Below, piece after piece: positions 1 to 11,000 of a DNA stretch of 64,000 nt (position 1 is the stretch's first letter; every line of letters starts with the position of its first letter). The stretch is from Marchantia polymorpha subsp. ruderalis (Eukaryota; Streptophyta; Marchantiopsida; Marchantiales; Marchantiaceae), in NCBI GenBank assembly GCA_037833965.1, contig AP031352.1, positions 8,536,501 through 8,600,500 on the forward strand. The letters are read 5' to 3'. Under the pieces are notes generated by a model. That model was not told where the DNA came from. It saw nothing but the letters and a program-made list of their open reading frames with translations, and made no database searches. A program made the position numbers and the translations under genes.

Positions 1-1900
1 TCAGAATGTCGTTCGGGATAGCGAAGTCGAGTGAACAGTAACAGAATCCGACAACCTTTGCTAGAAACACTCCAATGTCCAAATCTTTTCAGGCCGAAAC
101 CCGCAACCACTGTTGCACTTTCCGTCTCGTGCAGCAGCGATGGCAGAAGAAATCCAATACATGAAGAACGCGAAGAAGCAGCAGCAGACACTTGTATAAA
201 CCAAAAGTAGCGAGTGGTGACGCCAAAAGTAGTCTCAGTACCAGCAGCAGGAACGTCACCCAAACTCGAAGCGACCTCCACCTCGAGAGCAGAAGCAACA
301 GCAAACACACCAGTGACAATATCCCCAGAATCCAAATCCCAAGCACGTGGTAACCGTCGACACGAGTCCGATAAAATCCCCTAAGTAGTTGCGGTAGCAG
401 CAGCGGTAGTAGAAGTGAACACTCCAAGAAACGGCGAAAGGTTTCAAAAAAGACCTAGCAATCTCCGGAATCGATGTACAGTATCGAGAGAAGTTGAAGG
501 ACAATCGATGATAGTGGTGGTGGTGGTGGTGGCCTTGACAGGAAATTCAAGACCGTGTAAGAGAGCGTAAGAGCGAAGTGAAGAGCAAGAGAGCGGCAAA
601 AATCCCACTGACAGGGATCGGAAGGAGCGACGAAGAATGGCTTGGAAAGGCCCGACGTCGAGAACTCAGGCCTCCATGAGAGAGCGGGCGGTGAGAGCGG
701 AACGAAGCAAAGGCGGAGGAGTCTGTCTAAAGCAAGAGATAGGAAGAGGGGCAGCCTGGCCAGGCTCCGCTTGTCATGTCGCATCATTGTGCCGCATTTC
801 CACTTGGTCATCCTTAACCGTCCAGAGCTTCCTCCCGACCGTCGATCTGGCTAAAAATCTCTCATCTCCGGCAGGAGGTTGCACATGAGTTCCAAATCAC
901 ATTTCGGCCCATTCCACTCCCTGCCCTCAGGTCAGCGACAATCGGCTGGACTAATCTCTTAACCGGTGACTGAAGATATGGCCGCCCCTCAGTGGGCCAC
1001 CATCCAACGGCTCCCGTTCAACTGGGCTGACCGATTTGAAGGTATGGTAACATCCCTAACGTCGTAGCTTGAGTTACTTGACGGACTTGAATCTCACCGC
1101 ACTCTGCCCCGGGCTTCCCGAGCTGGGGTCCCGGTTTGGCCGGTCTTTGTACGCTCGTATCACCTCTTCGTTTCTCAGTCAGAAGAGCTGCAGGAAACAC
1201 CAGTTGTCTTGAACCGTCTTTGAAGTGCAACATGGGGCCGCCATTCTTCCCATCAAGTTCCCTGAAATCCCCTAAAAATTTCGCGGAAGTAGATCCCACG
1301 GATATCCGAGGAGGGTACCCTCTTGATTGGGTTGGACATTCGCCCGCATCGCCCGAGTGTCCAACCCCATGCGCCATTCAGCTATGCACCTGCTCTGTCG
1401 AGAAACTTGCTTTTCGTCAAAGTTGCCAACGAGGACAACTGGTGCAATACGACAAATGGTTCGATGTCTTTTTGGACGATGGGGGGGCTCGCATTCTAAT
1501 GGAAATGTTCCAGTGGATAGCTTTTTGAGAGGAGAAGTAAAAGGTCAAAATTAGTCAAATATCCTGAGTACGATGATTGTAAGAGAGAATTGCAGTGCTG
1601 AGTGCCACGGCAGAACTACTACGCCTGAGCGAGGGACATCTTCGACTCGGGGCCCACATAAACCAGAGGTGGTAAATAATAAGCTACCTGATAGCTTCAA
1701 CCGAGTTAATTTATTCATCCGACACTGAAATCCCAAAAGCACAAAGAAATATGACATAAATGAAAGTAGTTGGTCTTTTGTTAATAGACATCTGCTCGGG
1801 AGCGTGTCACGAAAAGTGATACCCATGTTCTACAAATTAATCTGTGTACCAAATAATATAGCAAAATGAAATCAATATCACATGCATGAAACAAAATCAA
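1..1900. other. Left-edge region without a secure gene
   Basis: This stretch is richer in GC than the DNA to its right and has open frames on both strands, none of which I recognise. On the minus strand, one frame stays open from about 386 to the window edge with a Ser/Ala/Val-rich product, after an AG that could be a splice acceptor. It could be an exon of a gene continuing to the left, but this is weak. A GGT microsatellite lies near 508-531, and purine-rich plus-strand DNA follows at about 550-760. No RNA gene or promoter motif was recognised. Confidence 0.3.
1329..1367. repeat. Inverted repeat, 14-bp arms
   Basis: Arms at 1329-1342 and 1354-1367 are reverse complements and flank an 11-base loop. 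It is the only clear secondary-structure element in this GC-richer segment. It could fold as a hairpin in RNA from either strand. No function is assigned. Confidence 0.6.
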
Positions 1901-1971
1901 GAATATGAGTATAGGTCTTAGAAATGTCATATGTCTTACTAAATATATAATATAGGACTTATCCAGATAAA

Positions 1972-2006
<35 letters not shown>

Positions 2007-2950
2007 ATCTTATAATTAACGATACAAGAATTAGATCAATCATATGAATCGTAAAGACTAATATCATATGTTCGGCAATGGTTACAATAGAGTTTCTAAA
2101 TGATAAACACTATTTTCACTTTTTCAAGCAAGTGTCAACTTAGACAAATGAAAATTTTAAAAACACTTCGACTTTTAATTGTAAGCAAGGTTGGGGAAAA
2201 TAAAAACTAAACATCAAGTTGAAGATTTCATCTTGTTTTCAAGTAGAGATGAAATTAAAGTATTTTCAACCCATATATTTATCATTTTTTTCAATTTTAT
2301 CATTCTTCAATTTGAAATATACTGAATAATACAATATTTTGAATATAAGCATGAGATTGTAATTTATGTGAGGAAAAGTTTGGTTCATCAAAGCCATAAT
2401 GTCAAAAAAGTGTGCAAGTTCTTAAAAAAAGAATTTTAAAAAATTATTAATTTTCTCTCTGTTGATTCATAACTTGTAATTTGCTTAATTGATATAATAA
2501 CATATGCAAGATGTTACAATGTGTTAAAATTAGTGTTTTGAGAAATATCTTTAGTATAGACATAAATAGATCATATTACATCTTCAATCTTAATCCTCTC
2601 ACCATATATGTGCAATTTTAAATGAAATTTATCTATATTACAGATTAATCATCCTTTGATTCAAACTAAAAATAAAATGGTTTGATAATCATATGAAATA
2701 CTCTTAATGAGATGTCACATCTCTAGCAAGCTTATTTAGCCATTTTTTCTTCTAATCTAGATCTTGTACTTTTGCTACAAACTCTACTTCCTCGTTGTAT
2801 CTAATAATAACTTTCTACAATACATATATTTGACTTTGCATTAATTTTCAAATGCAAACATGTACAAAGTTTTAATTTTATTTTAATATATAGATCTCGT
2901 TGTGATATTCGAGTGTATATTAATTTTGTATATAGTTTTCATCTCTACAA
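1900..2950. other. AT-rich intergenic DNA
   Basis: Very AT-rich sequence with a pure TA dinucleotide tract at about 1975-2004. No gene, RNA or intact mobile element was seen. Confidence 0.6.
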
Positions 2951-2951
2951 T

Positions 2952-3120
2952 TGTAACACTAAGATTTAAACAAAAGATCACTCGAAAATGAAAATATAAA
3001 CTCTTAAAATAAAATATACAAACAATGGTTATAGTCTACCTTATATAGCTCTTAAAACAAGTATAAAGAGTTAAGATCTTATCCCCACCATCCAATTTAT
3101 TAGTAATGGATTTGCTTGAT
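2952..3120 (-). mobile_element. Degraded LTR fragment related to the 5.8-11.9 kb element
   Basis: Read on the minus strand, this segment follows the last part of the intact element's LTR. It has the GGTGGGGATAAGATCTTA block, a TATATAA box, an 'accattg' block and an LTR end reading AGTGTTACA. No primer-binding site follows the LTR end here, so this is either a 3' LTR or a solo remnant. The upstream part of the LTR is not recognisable beyond about 3120. It is old and much diverged. Confidence 0.6.
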
Positions 3121-3124
3121 CTTC

Positions 3125-4100
3125 AATCTATTGAAGACGTTTTCTATTTGCCTCTAATGCATCAATATGAGTTTGTTAAAGTTGAACTGAATTGAATCGC
3201 TAGTCTCGCTACACAAAAAAACTGCTTGGCATCATTGAGTATTAGTGTACCGGAGATCGGAATAGTTTATGCACACAAGCGCCAGCATACACTCCAGTGC
3301 TCACTCTTCGGAGCAGTAACGACAAGCATGTGTGATCAGCTCCTTGGCATCAAGATGAAAACGAGTATGACGTATTAGTTAACGCACAGCCCTTCGCTCC
3401 ACTAGCTGGATACTACACTAACACCCATGGTGGCTATGTTTGAAACAAATGTCAGGCCTTAGAAAGACTAATGTGAGTAGTGCTCTTTCTTTGAGCATTA
3501 TATACTTTCGCGAAACTTGATCTTAGGATAATAAACTTTGCTAGCACACTTGGACTAGATCTAGAATCGTGCAGACCATTTTTTGCAATAGAACGGAGGT
3601 AAATAGTAGATTGCATTGAGTTCATGCAGGTAAAAAGATAGCTGTACTTGCAAAGTTTAACCTATCAAAGAGATAAGTACTTGCTAGAATTCAAAGGTCA
3701 GATCTAAATGCCAACCTTTTCTAATAAGTCAAGATTGAGAAAAAAGATTCATAATGATAAAAATAAACATAACATACAAATGATATGAGATTAAAGAAGT
3801 AAATAATAATATAAAATGTACTTGAATACTTTTGTTCAAACCAAAAATAATTTCTAAACATACTTTCATGACTGAGATAGATACATTTGGTTACTATATT
3901 GTTGTTAAGTTCAAAATCATGGCCGTAGACACTAGTTATCTGATTTTTGCATTGATCTACGTGTTTGTGGATTATGTCGATTGGAAGAAAGAAGAGAAGT
4001 ATGAGGGTATTTATAAATCAACTCACACTTATAGTTTCACTAACGTGTGATGGAATCTGCAACATACAACAATGGCAAAATGGATCATACTAGAAATAAA
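3125..4100. other. Intergenic DNA with nothing recognised
   Basis: AT-rich sequence between two retroelement relics. The segment 3180-3480 is slightly less AT-rich and may be further decayed LTR sequence, but I could not align it convincingly. No gene is supported. Confidence 0.4.
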
Positions 4101-4103
4101 AGG

Positions 4104-5243
4104 CTAGGAAGGTTGAACTTGAGGTTCAATTTTCATCTCTCCAACTCTTTTTCTTTCTAGTTTCTCACTCTCCAATGTAAAGATTTTATCTTTCATGACT
4201 TGTTGCTTGGTATGTCAATCTACTATCGCTTTTCTCAACTCCTTCATCTCAGCCATGATTGCGTTGAGAACCTCACTCATATCAATTGATGTCCCCATGC
4301 TTTCTCACATTCACTCTAATACAAAGTGAGTATAATTTATATCTAACCTCTAAAAAAAAGTCACAAAAAGTATAGATGATTCTATCACATTTCTAAAGTA
4401 TTATATTCCATAATTTTTCACAAGAAAATCTCTTCACAATCTCTTATGTTCGTATATTAATCTCTACATAAGTGTTGAATTGAATCAGGCCAATGTTCGT
4501 TTTTTAAATCTATGAAACATTCAGTATATAATGGATATGGTACAATCTCAAGTCTCTCAATAATTAACTATTGGAAAAATTAAAGGCACTTTCAACTCTA
4601 TCACTCTAGTCATAAAATTTGCATCCAAACAAACCACAAGATACATCCAAAAATGATGTTTTTTCATGTAACAAAGTTGAATATCATATAGGTTAGAAAT
4701 CGGCTAGTGCGATACTCGATTATTGTTAAGTCCGTCCATATCTATGTAATCACAATTTCTCGCTTTCCCCCTCTCTCTACATGTAGATCAATGACCTCTG
4801 TCAACCTCTATACAATCTTAAAATTGCACTCCATCATCATACACTTGCTATTCCATGAGAGAAATCCACATTTAAGGAAAGAGCAAAGTTGCTCTGATAC
4901 CATTATAACACTAAGGTTTAGAGATAAGTTCACAAGAAAATGGAAACATAAACTCTAAATATAAGATATACCAACAATGGTACTACTCTTATATAGCTCT
5001 TCCCAACAAGTATAAGGAGATAAGATCTTATCCCCACCATCCATCCCACTCCTAGTGGATGGATGACGTACCGGATTGCGCTAACAAGCACACGAATAGT
5101 TGACGTGGCGTTGTCAACTAACACACTTACTCTCAAACTACCAAGCACGTGGATCACTGACATAGCAACTATGACTAGCTAAAGAAGCTATATAAATATG
5201 TTGACTTTTTAAACTTTAGTTAGTTTTTAATCTTTAGTTACTA
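4104..5243 (-). mobile_element. Truncated relic of a sister Ty3/gypsy element (LTR, PBS, leader, start of gag)
   Basis: On the minus strand this is collinear with the first part of the intact element at 5828. It holds an LTR (about 5243-4904), a PBS matching TGGTATCAGAGC at 4902-4891, a leader of similar length (about 590 bases), then the gag start codon near 4300 and about 60 recognisable gag codons. Homology stops abruptly near 4104. The mini-ORFs of the leader can be followed but carry stops. The LTR is shorter than the intact 420 bp, apparently because it has fewer copies of the CACGTCA-containing repeat. It is a dead copy from an older insertion of the same family. Confidence 0.85.
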
Positions 5244-5822
5244 TCTTAAGATAAACCACAATAGTTTTCAGCCTACACATTAGTGCATATGAACCTTTGG
5301 TAGCCTTTTTGCTTTAGCACTCGCCACGAGTGCGAAACAATTACTTCTTACTAAGAGCAGTAATGAGTCATAAACACCTTGAAAACCAACCAATCGACCT
5401 ACCCGCTTTATTGGATCATAAGCCTCAAACTCTCTCTTGATTTTGTGCTCCGTCGTCTTGTAACTCTGCATAATGTGTAAATGAAGCTTAACGTAGATCG
5501 AACACAATGTTCAGCATAGATTAACATAATTAGAAAATGGTTAGATTTGAGGCGAGATATGATGGATAGTCTCAACCTAACAAGACTCTACTAAGGATGA
5601 AGATCAATGAACGATGACTGCAATCTTGAACTACTGACCGAAATAAAATAGAAAAAATTTCTCGTGCACTATGAAGATGAAGACGCTTGTTTCAAGAGTT
5701 GTAATTAGTGTACCGGTTTGCTTGTACTACTTTGATTTCTGTGCGTGCTCACAAGCTGCATAGTCTGTCCTCATTTGCAATTGTTCAAGTGTACTTTGCA
5801 CAGGCTGCTGTGACTACTGACT
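5244..5822. other. Intergenic DNA between relic and intact element
   Basis: No gene recognised. This stretch is the left flank of the insertion site. With the 6.06-kb element and one TCTAC removed, it joins directly to 11895 onwards. Confidence 0.5.
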
Positions 5823-5827
5823 TCTAC
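5823..5827. repeat. Target-site duplication, left copy (TCTAC)
   Basis: The five bases TCTAC directly before the 5' LTR match 11890-11894 directly after the 3' LTR. Five-base duplications are usual for Ty3/gypsy integrases. Confidence 0.95.
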
Positions 5828-5912
5828 TGTAACCATCTTTAGTTAGTTAGAACTAAAGTAGAGGTTACTCTGAATATTGATGTAGATACTTTAGTGTGCA
5901 CTAGTCATAGCT

Positions 5913-6086
5913 GCCACGTCAGCGATCCGCGCACTTGGTAGGTACAGAGTGGATGTGTTAGTTGACAGTGCCACGTCAGCAATCCGTGTGCTTGTAGCTA
6001 AGGATTGAGTGTGTTAGTTAGTGTGTTAGTTAGGTGCGCCACGTCAGCGATCCGTGTGCTTGTTAGGGTTATCCGCCACGTCATCC
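5913..6086 (+). promoter_or_regulatory. Array of four CCACGTCA boxes in the LTR U3
   Basis: A 25-bp unit beginning GCCACGTCAGC recurs at 5913, 5970 and 6038, with a shortened copy (GCCACGTCATCC) at 6075. The core CCACGTCA, or TGACGTGG on the other strand, is an ACGT-type site of the kind bound by plant bZIP factors (G-box, ABRE or as-1-like). The position upstream of the TATA box suggests an enhancer that ties element transcription to stress or hormone signals. The role is inferred; the repeat is seen directly. The same array is in the 3' LTR at +5642. Confidence 0.6.
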
Positions 6087-6150
6087 ATCCACTATGAGAG
6101 GTATGGATGGTGGGGATTAGATCTTATCACCTTGTACTTGTTGGTGAGAG

Positions 6151-6158
6151 CTATATAA
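6151..6158 (+). promoter_or_regulatory. TATA box of the 5' LTR
   Basis: CTATATAA followed by GGG is a good plant TATA element, about 90 bases before the LTR end. The relic LTR carries the same element at the homologous place on the minus strand. Confidence 0.7.
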
Positions 6159-6248
6159 GGGAGAGGATAACCATTGTTGGTATCTCTCATCTTCAGAGTT
6201 TACGTTTCTATCTTCGAGTGAACTTCTCTCTAAACCCTAGTGTTACAA

Positions 6249-6260
6249 TGGTATCAGAGC
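6249..6260 (+). other. Primer-binding site for initiator Met tRNA
   Basis: TGGTATCAGAGC begins one base after the LTR end and matches the complement of the 3' end of plant initiator Met tRNA, the usual primer for minus-strand DNA synthesis in plant LTR retroelements. Confidence 0.9.
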
Positions 6261-6411
6261 GACCTTGCTCTTTCCTTGAGTGTGGATTACCCCTCATGGA
6301 ATAGCAAGTGAGTGATGATGGAGTGTAGTCTTGAGAGTGTATAGAGGCTGGCAGAGGTCATTCATCTGCATGTAGAGAGAGGTGGAAGGGGGACATTGTG
6401 TTTTTGCAGAT

Positions 6412-6630
6412 ATGGACGGGATTGACAGGAATCCAGTACCGCACTGGCCAATTCCTAACCTATTCGATATTCACCTTCGTTGCATGGAGAAACATCATTT
6501 TCGGATGTACCTTGTGGCTTGTTGGGGTGCAGATTTTATGACTAGAGTGATGGAGTCAAGAGTGCCACTGATTCTTCCAATAGTTACTTATGGAGAGACT
6601 TGGGATTGTACTATATACATTCTATACTGA
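6412..6630 (+). CDS. Leader mini-ORF 1 of the retrotransposon
   Basis: A 72-codon frame in the 600-base leader between PBS and gag; a start 30 bases further upstream at 6382 is also possible. The product begins MDGIDRNPVP and ends in a hydrophobic Pro-containing stretch. It resembles the next mini-ORF (6638-6844) along its whole length, sharing the pattern MD-x-x-R-x-P-x-P at the start, an aromatic-R-x-x-LV core, and an ES-x-x-P-x-x-x-P tail. I do not recognise the family. It may be a real small protein, a regulatory upstream ORF or a decayed duplicate. The frame is the same as gag, but a stop at 6630 separates them. Confidence 0.4.
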   Translation: MDGIDRNPVPHWPIPNLFDIHLRCMEKHHFRMYLVACWGADFMTRVMESRVPLILPIVTYGETWDCTIYILY

Positions 6631-6637
6631 TTGTTTC

Positions 6638-6844
6638 ATGGATTTGAATCGCGAACCACCTGTCCCGGTTCGATTCAGCACTTATGTAGAGATTAGAACA
6701 GTATATAGACAGAAGAGGATATGGAGAGATTTTCTTGTGAGGAATTATGGAGAGGAGTACTATAGAGCTGTGATAGAGTCACCTGCACCTTTTGTGACTC
6801 CTTTGTTGAGAGGTCACATAGTGATTATACTCACTTTGTATTAG
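6638..6844 (+). CDS. Leader mini-ORF 2 of the retrotransposon
   Basis: A 68-codon frame starting MDLNREPPVP, 226 bases after the start of mini-ORF 1 and ending 17 bases before the gag start codon. It is a diverged paralogue of mini-ORF 1 by its matching start, central RxxLV and ES-x-x-P tail. A start at 6590 in the same frame would add 16 residues. Because it lies directly before gag, ribosomes must bypass or reinitiate after it. No homologous domain is recognised. Confidence 0.4.
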   Translation: MDLNREPPVPVRFSTYVEIRTVYRQKRIWRDFLVRNYGEEYYRAVIESPAPFVTPLLRGHIVIILTLY

Positions 6845-6861
6845 AGGGAGTGTGAAAAAGC

Positions 6862-8025
6862 ATGGGAACATCAATTGATATGGGTGAGGTTCTCAATGCA
6901 ATCATGGCAGAGATGAAGGAGTTGAGAAAAGCGATAGTAGATGGGCATACCAAGCAGCAAGCCATGGAAGATAAAATCTTTGCATTAGAGAGTGAGAAAG
7001 TAGAGAGAGAGAGAGTTGGAGAGATGGAAGTTGAACCTCAAGTTCAAGCTTCCCAAGTTCAGCCAGAACCAACTCCTATTGATGCAGCAGAGGCAAATAG
7101 GAGACGTCTTCAAGAGATTGAAGATCAAGCAAATCTTTTGCTTCGAATGGGAAAATCCTGTAAGGTGGAAGCTTACAAAGGGAGTAGAGCAATGGGAGTG
7201 TTAGAGGGATGGATTATGAGGATGAATATTCATTTATCCCATTTTCATGTTTCTGATTATATTGCAGGAATGTTCATGAGATCTTATCTTACGGATAAGG
7301 CTCTCACATGGTACACAACATGGGAGAGAATGCTTTCAGAACGAGGTGCTACCATTTCGTGGAGTGGAATGCAGGAAGGACTTCTGCAAAATTTTCAAGC
7401 GGTGGATTCTCTTCAAACTGCAAGAATGAAGTTGTGGGATCTGAAGCAGAAAGGAGGTATTCATGAGTACATTGAAGAATTTCGTGATCTTCAAGTATCT
7501 ATCATGGATATGAGTGGAGCTGAAGCCTTGGACGTGTTCAAACGAGGCTTGAAAGATCGAATTCGAAAGGAGGTGATGGTAAGCAATCCATCTACTGTGA
7601 ATGAAGCAATCGCAATTGCTCAACGAATTTCAGGTGCTTTTGGTGTCACACACGGTGAGCCAGTGAGCAATTTTAGAGATCCATCTGGTCCAACACCGAT
7701 GGAGTTGGGAAACCTTCGACGTAGAGAAGGTTTTGCACCAACAAGAGGACCACCACCAAGATTTGGAGGTGAGATTAGGCGACCAGGAGTTCCAAATTTG
7801 CAAGAAGGTTATGCAAATAATGGAATGGTTCGAGGAGGAGCTGGAGTTCGTGACAATCGCCAATGCTATGCATGTGGACGAATGGGCCACATAGCCAAGT
7901 TTTGTCGAGTTCGGCCGACACAACAAGGAGGACGGCCCATGCAGCGACGACCGTTCAACAATATGGAGGGGATAGAGTATGAAGAGGTGGAGGAAGCAGT
8001 TTCGGGAAACGAAGATCACCAGTAA
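6862..8025 (+). CDS. Gag polyprotein of the chromovirus
   Basis: 387 residues. A short coiled, charged N-terminus is followed by a retrotransposon Gag (capsid-like) region at about residues 110-250, with the conserved W-x-x-W/L-x-x-F pattern around [11 protein letters not shown] Gly/Arg-rich tail carries one CCHC zinc knuckle ([14 protein letters not shown], about residues 335-348). Gag should form the virus-like particle and the knuckle should bind the element RNA. The last codons (V-S-G-N-E-D-H-Q) overlap the pol frame, and the heptamer GGGAAAC lies five codons before the stop. The start is the ATG at 6862, which is also conserved in the old relic on the other strand. Confidence 0.93.
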   Translation: MGTSIDMGEVLNAIMAEMKELRKAIVDGHTKQQAMEDKIFALESEKVERERVGEMEVEPQVQASQVQPEPTPIDAAEANRRRLQEIEDQANLLLRMGKSCKVEAYKGSRAMGVLEGWIMRMNIHLSHFHVSDYIAGMFMRSYLTDKALTWYTTWERMLSERGATISWSGMQEGLLQNFQAVDSLQTARMKLWDLKQKGGIHEYIEEFRDLQVSIMDMSGAEALDVFKRGLKDRIRKEVMVSNPSTVNEAIAIAQRISGAFGVTHGEPVSNFRDPSGPTPMELGNLRRREGFAPTRGPPPRFGGEIRRPGVPNLQEGYANNGMVRGGAGVRDNRQCYACGRMGHIAKFCRVRPTQQGGRPMQRRPFNNMEGIEYEEVEEAVSGNEDHQ

Positions 8026-11000
8026 TCTTGCCTCGCGGCCTTACTGGTTCTACAAAGCGAAGAAAAGGCGAGGTTGGAAGAAAGCAATGGTTGGGAGCTC
8101 ATGGAAGGAGTAAGAAGCAAGCTCAACTCATTGTCACTGATGGTTTCATGGAAGGACACAAGGTGAGAGTTTTAATTGATCCTGGAGCAACTGAGAATTT
8201 TCTATCAAGGAGTGTTGCTATGAAGTTAGGTTTGATGTTGATGAAGGACGTGAGTGAAGAAGTTGAATTGCCAAACGGGCAAACTGAAGTGATAGAAACA
8301 CTACCACGGAGTGTAGAATTATCCATAGGTAGATACAAGGAGAGCATTGAATGGAGAGTAATTCGTTTAGCTCGGTATGATGTCATCCTTGGAATGCCAT
8401 GGATGGAACAATATAATCCGAAGGTAGATTGGAGAAGAAAAGTGATTACAAGTAGTGGATGGAAGATCTATGGAGATAGAATTAGATCTCAGAATAGGAA
8501 TTTACCCCTCTTTGTGATGGGTACAGCATCCATTTCTAGAGATGATGTATGTTTCCTTGGACTTATAAGAGATATTGGGTCCACGGACAAACCTTACATC
8601 CCGGAGTCCTTGAACGACATTTTTATGGAGTATAAAGATGTTTTTCCAGATGATCTACCTGCAGGATTACCACCAAAGAGGCGAGTTGATCACAAGATTG
8701 AGGTGATACCTGGAAGTACACCAACTTGCAAAGCTCCATATCGTTTGGCTCCAAACGAATTGGAAGAATGCAAGGCTCAAGTGGAGGAGATGTTGAGCAA
8801 GGGATTCATTCAACCAAGTGTTTCACCTTATGGAGCTCCAGTACTCTTTGTGAAGAAGAAGGATGGATCCATGAGACTATGTATTGATTATCGCGGGTTG
8901 AATCAGCAAACGGTGAAAAACAAATATCCATTACCTCGTATGGATGATTTGTTTGATCAACTTCAAGGAGCGAAGTACTTCACCAAGCTAGATTTGAGAA
9001 GCGGCTACAATCAAATTCGAATTGCAGATGAAGATGTTCACAAGACAGCTTTTCGTACTAGGTATGGACACTTTGAGTATCTGGTGATGCCTTTTGGTCT
9101 CACTAATGCACCAGCTACATTCATGGGATTGATGAACGATATCTTTCGCCCTTATCTAGATAAATCTGTCATTGTTTTTCTAGATGATATATTGGTGTAT
9201 AGCAAAACTTTGAATGATCATAGAAGTCATTTACGAGAGGTACTTCAAGTTTTAAGAGACAATCAATTGTATGCCAAAGCTTCAAAATGTGAATTTGGCA
9301 AGTCAGAAGTAGATTACTTGGGTCATAGAGTTACAGCTACAGGAATCCAAGTGATGAGTGAGAAGATAGATGCCATTCAGAATTGGATAGCACCTGAGGA
9401 TCAAACTCAATTGAAGAGTTTTCTAGGGCTCACTGGATTCTATCGTAGATTTGTGAAAGGTTTTGCTCGACTAGCTCAGGCCTTGACTTCCATGTTAGGG
9501 AAAGGTCAAAAGTGGAGATGGGGAACAGCTCAAGAGTTAGCTTTTCAAGCATTGAAAGATGCTTTGTTACACGCACCTATTCTCAAGTGGTATGATCCTA
9601 ACCGTTCTATCAAGTTGGCCACTGACGCATCAGGTACAACAGTAGGTGGCATACTTCAACAAGAATGGGAGGATGGATGGCATCCAGTTGCTTTCTATTC
9701 TCGAAAGTTGGTGGCGGCGGAACAAAATTATCACACGACAGAACGGGAGGAGTTAGCTATCGTGTTGGCAACCAAACATTGGAAGCATTATTTGGGTGAT
9801 AAGGAGTTTGTGGTGGAGACTGATCATAAACCCTTGGTTTATTTGGAAACTCAGAAGGATCTGTCCAAACGACAAATTCGATGGGCAGAGTGGCGTCAAC
9901 GCTTCAACATGAAGATTGTGTACGTGGAGGGAAAGAAGCAACTTGCAGATGCTCTCACACGCATGCCTTGTTTGAATCATGTTGCAGAAGTGAAAATTCA
10001 GGCGGATTGGTGGAGCAAGATGTCACAAGCCACAAAGGAGGATGAAGAGATCACTCGAGCACTACAAACTGGAAAGGCAGAGAAATCTCGAGGTTTGGCG
10101 TTTTACAATCAGCGTATATGGATTCCACAAGATCAGGATTTGCGCACAATGATTTTGGCAGAAAGTCATGATACAGCCATTGCAGGTCATGTGGGAGTGG
10201 AGAAAACCGTGGAGAGTATACAACGAGTGTACTATTGGCCCAAAATACGTGAGGATGTGGAGTCTTACGTTCGAAGTTGTGTTGCTTGTCAACAAAACAA
10301 GGCAAGTAATCAAAAACCAGCGGGTTTATTACAACCTCTTCCTATTCCCGAACAGCGGTGGGAACATGTCACCATGGATCTTGTATGTGAGTTACCAAGG
10401 ACTTCGTTAGGACATGATTCAGTGGTGGTTTTTGTGGACAAATTGAGCAAGATGATTCACATCAGGCCAACCACAAAAACAGTAACAGCTCCACAACTAG
10501 CTCAATTGTATCTAGATGCAGTTTTTGTGAATCATGGCTTAAGCAAAGTGTTAATCACGGATAGAGGTACTCACTTCACTAGTTTATTTTGGAAAACTTT
10601 GTTTAGTTTTTTCAAAACAAAACTAGCAATGTCAACGGCCTATCACCCTCAAACTGATGGACAAACTGAGAGGGCAAATAGAACCATAGAGGATATGCTA
10701 CGAGCATTCACATTAGAAGAGCAAGAAGAGTGGGACAACCTTTTGCCACTTGTGGAATTTGCATATAACAATTCTGTTAATGCATCCACAAAAGCGTCTC
10801 CATTTTTTCTTATGTATGGAGCTCATCCGATAACTCCTTCAAGTTTGATAAGACTTCCGAAAGGAGAGGAGTTTTCGACCAAAGTTGCAGCAGTCAACGA
10901 ATTCGTGGAGCATATTCACCGAGGACTACATCAGGCCAAGGAGAAGTTGGTGATAGCTCAAAATCGGCAAAAGCAGCATGCCGATGCTCATCGTAGAGAA

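Larger units (their letters stand above)
5828..6247 (+). repeat. 5' LTR (420 bp)
   Basis: Starts TGTAACCATC and ends GTGTTACA. It is identical to 11470-11889. It contains four copies of a GCCACGTCA-centred repeat (see the separate entry) and a TATATAA box at about 6152-6158. Transcription should start a few tens of bases downstream of that box, placing R and U5 in the last 60 or so bases. Confidence 0.97.

Noticed and set aside
89..427. Leu-rich 112-codon minus ORF that looks like a membrane protein
   Set aside because: The hydrophobicity comes from reading CAG/CTG triplet-rich DNA. A neighbouring frame is equally open and more protein-like, so this one is probably a shadow.
5913..6086. CRISPR-like direct repeats
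   Set aside because: Spacing is irregular, the repeats lie in both LTRs of a plant retrotransposon, and no cas genes are present.
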